A stretch of DNA of 10,684 nt from Pseudomonadota bacterium. GTDB taxonomy: Bacteria; Pseudomonadota; Alphaproteobacteria; Rhizobiales; Xanthobacteraceae. Under the pieces are notes generated by a model. It ran no database searches. It worked only from the letters and a program-made list of their open reading frames with translations, and had not been told where the DNA came from. The DNA is taken from positions 1-10,684 of the forward strand of contig JAFAGM010000066.1 in assembly GCA_023422775.1 (NCBI GenBank). The letters are read 5' to 3'. A program made the translations under genes and the position numbers. This document shows, in pieces, positions 6,255-10,684 of this stretch (the stretch's first letter is position 1; every line of letters begins with the position of its first letter).

Positions 6255-7019
6255 TCAGAACTTGTAGCCGAGGCCGGCGCGCACCGTGTTGATGTTGGAT
6301 TCGACGTCCGACGTCACGCGGCGATACTCATATTCGGCGCGCACGAACAGACCGCCGACCAGCATTACGTCGATGCCGGCGCCGGCGCTATATCCGAACA
6401 CCAGTTTGGACTTGCTCGCGGCGAACGTCCCTGCAACCAGCGGCGGCGGCGACGCCGAAACGGTGCGATCGACCGTCTGGCTGCCAAGGCCGGTGCCGAC
6501 GAACGCATAGGGCAGGAAGCATCCCATGACGTAGCCGCCGCGCACGCGCAGCGAGCCGAAATCCGAGAGTCTTACGGTCGCGTTCGAATTGGTAACGCTC
6601 TGGAGCACGCCGGCACCGTCGTATCTCGCTCCCACCGAGTTCGCGACAGACCGGAATCCGTCATGGATGTAGTTCGCCTCGAAACCGACGACGACGTCAT
6701 CCCATTGCGAATTGTATCCGACAAAGGCGCCGTACCCCGTCGAGCTGCCGTGGGCGCTTCCCAGTGGCAACCAGTCGTAGGTGACGCCGGGCGCCGGAAC
6801 CAAGGGGTAGCTTGCCTGCAGGTCGCTGTTGATTCCGCTGTCCACCTTGGAGGTCACCGAGCCGTAGCTCACCTGGCCGCCCACATAAGAGCCCTGCCAA
6901 TTGACGCTGCTTCGGCTCAGGCCATCGGAGATACCTCCGCGAAGATAGTCCGGCATATCGGCCGCCTGTGCGACGCCATTCGCTCCACAGATCACCGCCA
7001 CCAGCAAAAGTCGACGCAT
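6255..7019 (-). CDS. Outer-membrane beta-barrel protein (Omp25/Omp31-like), 254 residues
   Basis: Residues 1-19 are a signal peptide (MRRLLLVAVICGANGVAQA, cleavage AQA|AD). The mature part alternates hydrophobic and polar residues in repeated strands ending at Gly/Asn/Asp turns. Examples are SYVGGQVSYGSV, GYGAFVGYNSQW, VVVGFEANYIHD, SLRVRGGYVMG, KLVFGYSAGAGIDVML, LFVRAEYEYRRV and TVRAGLGYKF. The protein ends in an aromatic residue (Y-K-F254), the usual BAM-recognition signal. Size and pattern suit an 8-stranded barrel of the OmpA-like/Omp25-31 group found in rhizobia. A Ser/Pro/Tyr-rich stretch at 62-95 is probably a long surface loop. The ATG has GGAGCG (7025-7030) with a 5-base spacer; the stop is TGA. 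No specific ligand or partner can be inferred. The next barrel gene upstream is a different sequence with its own terminator, so this gene likely has its own promoter. Confidence 0.87.
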   Translation of the reverse strand: MRRLLLVAVICGANGVAQAADMPDYLRGGISDGLSRSSVNWQGSYVGGQVSYGSVTSKVDSGINSDLQASYPLVPAPGVTYDWLPLGSAHGSSTGYGAFVGYNSQWDDVVVGFEANYIHDGFRSVANSVGARYDGAGVLQSVTNSNATVRLSDFGSLRVRGGYVMGCFLPYAFVGTGLGSQTVDRTVSASPPPLVAGTFAASKSKLVFGYSAGAGIDVMLVGGLFVRAEYEYRRVTSDVESNINTVRAGLGYKF

Positions 7020-7065
7020 TGCAACGCTCCATCGGACGCTCTGAACTTGCGTTGATCATCGCCTG

Positions 7066-7102
7066 TTAACCTTAACCAATCGTTGTTTCGGCGCTCGATT
7101 GG
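7066..7102. promoter_or_regulatory. Tandem TTAACC and CCAATCG dyad upstream of the 254-residue barrel gene
   Basis: TTAACC occurs twice head to tail (7066-7071 and 7072-7077). It overlaps the left arm of a 7-bp inverted repeat, CCAATCG (7076-7082) and CGATTGG (7096-7102), with a 13-base spacer. This cluster is 47-83 bases upstream of the start codon, where promoter or regulator contacts are expected. TTAACC is the CtrA half-site form, but the two copies are 6 bp apart rather than the 11 bp needed for TTAA-N7-TTAA. CtrA control is therefore not supported here. The role is inferred from position only. Confidence 0.35.
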
Positions 7103-7145
7103 CGCAATCTTGTCGCAAAGTCGACGCTTTTTTTCACCGCTCCCG

Positions 7146-7180
7146 CAAAAGCAAAACGGCGCGGGAAGCCCCCGCGCCGT
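7146..7180 (-). terminator. Intrinsic terminator of the 277-residue barrel gene
   Basis: On the minus strand the perfect 10-bp stem ACGGCGCGGG / CCCGCGCCGT (7156-7165 with 7171-7180, 5-base loop) is followed directly by TTTGCTTTTG. That is a GC-rich hairpin with a U-rich tail, the classic intrinsic terminator. It starts 30 bases after the stop codon of the 277-residue barrel gene and separates it from the next barrel gene. Confidence 0.88.
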
Positions 7181-7210
7181 CTTGCAACCGTTAACGAATG
7201 AAAGTCGCCA

Positions 7211-8044
7211 TCAACCTTTGCGGATCAGCGGCGGCGGCGCGTAGACCGCCGGGCTGATCAGATCCCAGCGCACGCCGAGCTTGAGGTCATGCGAGGTGAT
7301 GTTCTTGAAGGTCGTCGGATTGTAGATGCCGTTGGTGCCGTCGAAGGTGCGGAGATCGCCGGTCAGGCCGTCGCCCATGTCGAGATAGCGATAGGCGAGT
7401 TCGACGGTGAAGTTCGGCGTGACCTTGTAGGCGAGACCGGCATGGACTGCCCAGGCGAAATTCCACTTGGCGAAGTTGTCGCCGAAGGCCTGGCCCACCA
7501 CCGCGGGACCAGGAGGAGTCGGGTTGCTGTTGATGCTCTGATCGGTGAAGCCGTTGATCGCGACCCGCGCGCCGCCGACACCGGCGCCGATGAACGGGGT
7601 GATGCACCACCAGGTGCCGAGATCGACATAGGCATTGGCCATGACGACCCACTCGTTCTTGGTGGCGCGATAATTGTCGACGCCAACACCGCCGGCATAG
7701 GTGATGTGATCGGTGCCGACAAACTGCGAGTTGCCGCGGTATTCACCGGTGACGTCTCCGCGGAACCAGTTGTTGAACTGGTAGCCGACGCCGAGGCCGA
7801 AGATGCCCGCGGTATTGAAGCTGTTGGTCTGCTGCGACGTGGTCGCGTTGACATCGAGCACGTTATTCAGACGATCGACGCGCTGGTTGGAAAAGCCGAT
7901 GTCGCCGCGCAGATACCAGCCGCCGAAATCCTCGACCACCGGCGCTGCATAAGGAGGCGGAGCGATGGCCATGTCGGCGGCGAACGCCGCCGACGACAAC
8001 AGAGTAGCCGCACCGGCGGCAACGAGAGACATAACGCTACGCAT
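7211..8044 (-). CDS. Outer-membrane beta-barrel protein, 277 residues
   Basis: The start is set at the ATG at 8044-8042, preceded by AAAGGA (8053-8058, 8-base spacer). It gives a clean signal peptide (MRSVMSLVAAGAATLLSSAAFA|AD). An in-frame ATG at 8092 would add 16 polar residues ahead of the signal peptide and is unlikely. The mature protein begins with a Pro-rich linker (MAIAPPPYAAPVVEDFGG). Barrel strands follow: GWYLRGDIGFSNQRV, IFGLGVGYQFNNWFRGDVTGEYRG, NEWVVMANAYVDLG, WWCITPFIGAGVGGARVAI, WNFAWAVHAGLAYKV, FTVELAYRYLDMGDG and HDLKLGVRWDL. This is an Omp31/OmpA-like fold of about 8 strands. After the last apparent strand it runs on for some 15 residues (ISPAVYAPPPLIRKG), so it lacks the usual terminal aromatic residue. 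It is probably an abundant envelope protein, given the strong ribosome-binding site and terminator; the ligand is unknown. Confidence 0.9.
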   Translation of the reverse strand: MRSVMSLVAAGAATLLSSAAFAADMAIAPPPYAAPVVEDFGGWYLRGDIGFSNQRVDRLNNVLDVNATTSQQTNSFNTAGIFGLGVGYQFNNWFRGDVTGEYRGNSQFVGTDHITYAGGVGVDNYRATKNEWVVMANAYVDLGTWWCITPFIGAGVGGARVAINGFTDQSINSNPTPPGPAVVGQAFGDNFAKWNFAWAVHAGLAYKVTPNFTVELAYRYLDMGDGLTGDLRTFDGTNGIYNPTTFKNITSHDLKLGVRWDLISPAVYAPPPLIRKG

Positions 8045-8128
8045 AAGCTTCGTCCTTTTGTCCGGTGAGGCAGACTGCGAAAAAGGCCCCACTTCAAAAA
8101 CTCACGGACGGACGATGCCATTAAATGT

Positions 8129-8143
8129 TTAAGCGGCGCTTAA
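8129..8143. promoter_or_regulatory. CtrA-type binding site (TTAA-N7-TTAA, perfect palindrome)
   Basis: The sequence TTAAGCGGCGCTTAA is a perfect palindrome of 7+1+7 and matches the CtrA consensus TTAA-N7-TTAA exactly. It is followed by CC, giving the TTAACC half-site form on the plus strand. It lies 85 bases upstream of the 277-residue barrel gene in an AT-rich patch with no other gene facing it. CtrA is the alphaproteobacterial cell-cycle response regulator. Binding here is an inference from the sequence match. Confidence 0.6.
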
Positions 8144-8160
8144 CCCTAATTATTAAGGTT
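8142..8160. promoter_or_regulatory. Imperfect AT-rich palindrome abutting the CtrA-like site
   Basis: AACCCTAAT (8142-8150) and ATTAAGGTT (8152-8160) are complementary at 8 of 9 positions about a central T. It overlaps the CtrA-like palindrome by two bases, so two dyads lie side by side upstream of the barrel gene. It could be a second regulator site or an extended CtrA-binding region. Confidence 0.35.
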
Positions 8161-8324
8161 GACAAATCCTGAACGGCTTCTTGCGTAGCCTCTTCGCGAC
8201 GCGAGATTCGCATCACAGGAAGCGACCGCAACCGCCACACATACTAACGATGCGTTGACGGTCGTTCGCGTCGTACGGCGATAACGCCTGGTTTACCCCG
8301 CCCCTGCGCCGAACGCGCGCGCAC

Positions 8325-9587
8325 CTAGCGCAGCACGGGCTGGGACAATTTCGGCAGAAACACCGCAAGCAGCCCGAGCGCCGGCAGGAAAGAGCAGAGA
8401 TGATAGACGAAGGCGATGCTGGTGTGATCGGCAAGCCGGCCCAGCACCGCCGCGCCAAGTCCGCCGATGCCGAAGGCAACGCCGAAGAACACGCCGGAGA
8501 TCATTCCGAAACGGTGCGGCATCAATTCCTGCGCGAACACGATGATCGACGACGTCGCCGACGACAGGATCAGACCGATAAACACGGTGAGAACGGCGCT
8601 TCCTGCCAGTCCGGCATAGGGCAGCGCCAGCGTGAACGGCAGCGCACCGAGAATCGAAAACCAGATGACGTATTTGCGGCCGAAGCGATCGCCGATCGGT
8701 CCGCCGAAGAACGCGCCCACCGCGTTGGCGGCCAGGAAGATGAAAAGATAGAGCTGGGCTGCCTGGGTCGAAACCTCGAACCGGTCGATCAGGTAGAAGA
8801 TGTAATAGCTCGACAGGCTCGAGACGTAGAGTTGCTTGGAGAACAGCAGCGCGACCAGCACAGCGAGCGCGATCCGGACGCGCCGTGGATCCGGATGGTC
8901 CGGATGGCGTTCGATCACCGCAGCCCTTTTGGTCGTGATCTGCGGCTTGTACCAGACGCCGATGCGCCACAGGATGACGATCGCCAGAAACGCAATCGAC
9001 GAGAACCAGGCGATCGAGGGCTGGCCGAACGGCACCACGATCAGCGCCGCCAGCACCGGCCCCATCGAGGTGCCGAAACTGCCGCCGAGCTGAAACACCG
9101 ATTGCGCGAAGCCGTAGCGTCCGCCCGACGCCAGCCGCGCGATACGCGCCGACTCCGGATGAAACACCGCCGAGCCAAGCCCGACCAGCGCCGCCGCGAT
9201 CAGAATGATCGGGTAGACATGCGCGACACTGAGCAGCAGCAATCCGAAGAACGTAAACCCCATGCCCATCGCGAGCGAGAACGGCTGCGCCTTCTTGTCG
9301 GTGAAATGTCCGACCAGCGGCTGCAGCAGCGACGCGGTGAACTGGAACGCCAGCGTGATCATGCCGATCTGCGCATAGTCGAGCGCGTAGGCGTCTTTCA
9401 GGATCGGATAGACCGACGCGATCAACGACTGCATGGTGTCGTTGAGGAAATGCGAGAAGCTGATGCCGGTGAGCACGATATAGGCCGGCCCGGCGACCGC
9501 GGCCTTTGCGGCGAGGCCCGGAGCTACATCCGGCACCACCACCGGCGCGGACAGCGTTTCCTCTGAGACGATGACGGGCTTGTTCAA
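8325..9587 (-). CDS. MFS transporter, fosmidomycin-resistance (Fsr) family
   Basis: The 420-residue protein is a 12-helix inner-membrane transporter of the major facilitator superfamily, probably a proton-driven exporter. Fsr-type signatures are GISFSHFLNDTMQSLIASVYPILK at the first helix, the TM2-3 loop G-H-F-T-D-K-K (93-99), GSAVFHPESARIA (138-150) and QSVFQLGGSFGTSMGP (162-177). The second-half MFS motif A is GGPIGDRFGRK (295-305). A charged central loop (213-238, KPQITTKRAAVIERHPDHPDPRR) divides two sets of six helices. E. coli Fsr is about 406 residues. The substrate here is unknown; fosmidomycin is only the family label. The start is a TTG at 9587-9585 with GGAAA (9595-9599, 7-base spacer). 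No in-frame ATG lies between the upstream in-frame stop (9632-9630) and the TTG, and the next Met (52) is inside helix 1. glmM is 143 bases upstream in the same direction. Confidence 0.92.
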   Translation of the reverse strand: MNKPVIVSEETLSAPVVVPDVAPGLAAKAAVAGPAYIVLTGISFSHFLNDTMQSLIASVYPILKDAYALDYAQIGMITLAFQFTASLLQPLVGHFTDKKAQPFSLAMGMGFTFFGLLLLSVAHVYPIILIAAALVGLGSAVFHPESARIARLASGGRYGFAQSVFQLGGSFGTSMGPVLAALIVVPFGQPSIAWFSSIAFLAIVILWRIGVWYKPQITTKRAAVIERHPDHPDPRRVRIALAVLVALLFSKQLYVSSLSSYYIFYLIDRFEVSTQAAQLYLFIFLAANAVGAFFGGPIGDRFGRKYVIWFSILGALPFTLALPYAGLAGSAVLTVFIGLILSSATSSIIVFAQELMPHRFGMISGVFFGVAFGIGGLGAAVLGRLADHTSIAFVYHLCSFLPALGLLAVFLPKLSQPVLR

Positions 9588-9730
9588 GGCGACATTTCCG
9601 GGAAAGATTCGCGGCGGGAATGCCGGTTTCTACGCCGCACGCACCCGGGCGACCATCGTCAATAGGCGATGGCTGCGATGCGTCGCCGCACCACCGATCA
9701 GCGCCGCCGCGCCGCCGAAATAACGCAGGC
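9588..9730. other. glmM to MFS intergenic region
   Basis: These 143 bases hold the ribosome-binding site for the TTG start (9595-9599) and a small 6-bp inverted repeat, CCATCG/CGATGG (9653-9658, 9667-9672, 8-base loop), with no U tract. I see no clear terminator for glmM and no clear promoter, so readthrough from glmM is possible. Confidence 0.4.
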
Positions 9731-10684
9731 TTATGCCGCCGCGGCGTGACCGAGCGCGTTGACGATCTGGTCGACGACGTCCTCGACCAGCATGCGGTCG
9801 TCGCCCTCGCCCATCACGCGGATGACGGGCTCGGTGCCGGACGAGCGGACCAGCAGGCGGCCATGGCCGTTGAGGCGGTTCTCGCCGTCCACGATCGCCG
9901 ATTTAACCTCGGCATCGTCGAGCGGCTTGCCGCTGCGGTAGCGCACGTTCTTGAGGATCTGCGGCAGCGGATCGAAGCGGTGGCAGACTTCCGACACCGG
10001 ACGGCGAAGTTTTTGCACCACGGCCAGCACCTGCAGCGCAGCGACGAAGCCGTCGCCCGTGGTGGCGTAGTCGGACAGGATGATATGGCCCGATGGCTCG
10101 CCGCCGAGATTGTAGCCTTGCGTGAGCATCTGTTCGAGCACATAGCGGTCACCGACCGGTGTACGCACCATGCCGATGCCCTGGCCGGCGAGGAAACGTT
10201 CGAGCCCGAGGTTCGACATCACGGTGGCGACGATGCCCGGCCTGGCGAGACGGCCGTCTTCCTTCCAGCTCTGCGCGATCACCGCGAGCAACTGGTCGCC
10301 GTCGATCACATGGCCGCGCTCGTCGACCAGGATGACGCGATCGGCGTCGCCGTCGAGCGCGATGCCGATGTCGGCGCGCATCTCGCGCACCTTCTTCGAC
10401 AGCGCTTCCGGCGAGGTGGAGCCGCATTCCTTGTTGATGTTGAAGCCATCGGGCTCGACGCCGATCGGCACGACGTCGGCACCCAGCTCCCACAGCGCCT
10501 CCGGCACGACCTTGTAGGCGGCGCCATTGGCGCAATCGACCACGACGCGCAGGCCGTCCAGCGACAAATCGCGCGGCAGCGTGCGCTTGGCGAATTCGAT
10601 GTAGCGTTCCTGCGCGCTCTCAACCCGGGTGGCGCGGCCGATGCGCCCCGCAGGCGCGAGCAGATCGGCAACATTGCCGTCGAT
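9731..10684 (-). CDS. glmM: Phosphoglucosamine mutase, C-terminal 317 residues (5' end outside window)
   Basis: GlmM converts glucosamine-6-phosphate to glucosamine-1-phosphate, the step before UDP-GlcNAc in peptidoglycan and lipopolysaccharide synthesis. The frame is open to the window edge (first visible residues IDGNVADLLAPAG) and ends in TAA at 9733-9731. A TTG at 10567 is internal, not a start. In visible-fragment numbering, the metal-binding loop DGDADR is at 111-116, the sugar-binding loop GGEPSGH at 194-200, and the phosphate-binding loop RSSGTEPVIR at 280-289. GlmM proteins are about 445-450 residues, so some 130 N-terminal residues with the phosphoserine loop lie outside. GlmM is preferred over phosphomannomutase because of the GGEPSGHIILSDYATTGDG sugar-loop region, which is characteristic of GlmM. 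Confidence 0.95.
   Translation of the reverse strand: MDGNVADLLAPAGRIGRATRVESAQERYIEFAKRTLPRDLSLDGLRVVVDCANGAAYKVVPEALWELGADVVPIGVEPDGFNINKECGSTSPEALSKKVREMRADIGIALDGDADRVILVDERGHVIDGDQLLAVIAQSWKEDGRLARPGIVATVMSNLGLERFLAGQGIGMVRTPVGDRYVLEQMLTQGYNLGGEPSGHIILSDYATTGDGFVAALQVLAVVQKLRRPVSEVCHRFDPLPQILKNVRYRSGKPLDDAEVKSAIVDGENRLNGHGRLLVRSSGTEPVIRVMGEGDDRMLVEDVVDQIVNALGHAAAA

Larger units (their letters stand above)
8045..8324. other. Regulatory intergenic region upstream of the 277-residue barrel gene
   Basis: The 280 bases between the MFS stop and the barrel start include an AT-rich core at 8118-8170. That core has four TTAA tetramers, the CtrA-like palindrome at 8129-8143 and a second imperfect palindrome at 8142-8160. 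A -10-like TTTAAT reads on the minus strand at 8125-8120. Further up is a short palindrome TCGCGACGCGA (8194-8204). From 8205 to 8324 I see no gene and no convincing MFS terminator. The barrel leader would be about 65-75 bases if the -10 guess is right. Confidence 0.55.

Noticed and set aside
8045..8092. Upstream ATG (8092) for the 277-residue barrel gene
   Set aside because: It would put 16 polar residues (MGPFSQSASPDKRTKL) ahead of a normal signal peptide, and the good ribosome-binding site AAAGGA at 8053-8058 serves the ATG at 8044.
8159..8164. TTGACA on the plus strand as a -35 promoter box
   Set aside because: No plus-strand gene follows it, and no -10 box is visible about 17 bases downstream. 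It is probably a chance feature of the AT-rich regulatory patch.
8400..9566. A 388-codon plus-strand reading frame opposite the MFS gene
   Set aside because: Its composition (runs of Arg, Asp, Gln, His) is the mirror of membrane-protein codons. It has no domain and no ribosome-binding logic.
9653..9672. Small inverted repeat as a glmM terminator
   Set aside because: The stem is only 6 bp with an 8-base loop and no U tract, too weak to call.
10535..10567. TTG at 10567 as the start of the GlmM frame
   Set aside because: The frame continues upstream to the window edge with GlmM-like sequence, so this codon is an internal leucine.
1..10684. A mobile island, CRISPR array, tRNA/rRNA gene or defence system
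   Set aside because: There are no transposase, integrase or phage genes, no regularly spaced direct repeats and no tRNA-like cloverleaf. Base composition and gene content are uniform and housekeeping-like.

Overview
This window looks like ordinary chromosome from an alphaproteobacterium of the Nitrobacteraceae (Bradyrhizobium/Rhodopseudomonas/Afipia type). That placement is an inference. It rests on high GC, strong GC bias at third codon positions, small OmpA-like/Omp31-like barrels, a Methanosarcina-type SerC paired with a long SerA, a TTAA-N7-TTAA site of CtrA type, and a dispersed palindrome of the 'GTCGTCCCGG...CCGGGACGAC' kind. Every gene I can support is on the minus strand. The long plus-strand reading frames are antisense shadows of these genes.

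Reading in the direction of transcription, from high to low coordinates: (1) 9731-10684 is the C-terminal two thirds of phosphoglucosamine mutase (glmM), cut by the window edge. (2) 8325-9587 is a 12-helix MFS exporter of the fosmidomycin-resistance (Fsr) family, with a TTG start. (3) 8045-8324 is an intergenic regulatory region containing a perfect CtrA-like palindrome. (4) 7211-8044 is an outer-membrane beta-barrel protein followed by a clear intrinsic terminator. (5) 6255-7019 is a second, different beta-barrel protein followed by a short hairpin. (6) 5582-6172 (glutathione S-transferase) and 5094-5564 (GNAT acetyltransferase) are 17 bases apart and probably form an operon. A dyad lies across the GST ribosome-binding region. 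(7) 4720-4932 is a 70-residue hypothetical protein. (8) 3468-4640 (serC) and 1739-3328 (serA) encode two of the three steps of the phosphorylated serine pathway, separated by a nested palindromic repeat. (9) 1-1561 is an exported DUF4139 (MuiA-like) protein cut at its C-terminus by the window edge.

SerA oxidises 3-phosphoglycerate and SerC transaminates the product. The phosphatase SerB is not in the window. GlmM feeds cell-wall synthesis, and the two barrels and the DUF4139 protein belong to the envelope. I see no mobile element, CRISPR array, RNA gene or defence-type cassette, and no evidence of a new multi-gene system. The parts most worth a second look are regulatory DNA: the 15-bp CtrA-like palindrome at 8129-8143, the 9-bp dyad at 6172-6203 around the GST start, and the nested repeat at 3354-3452.
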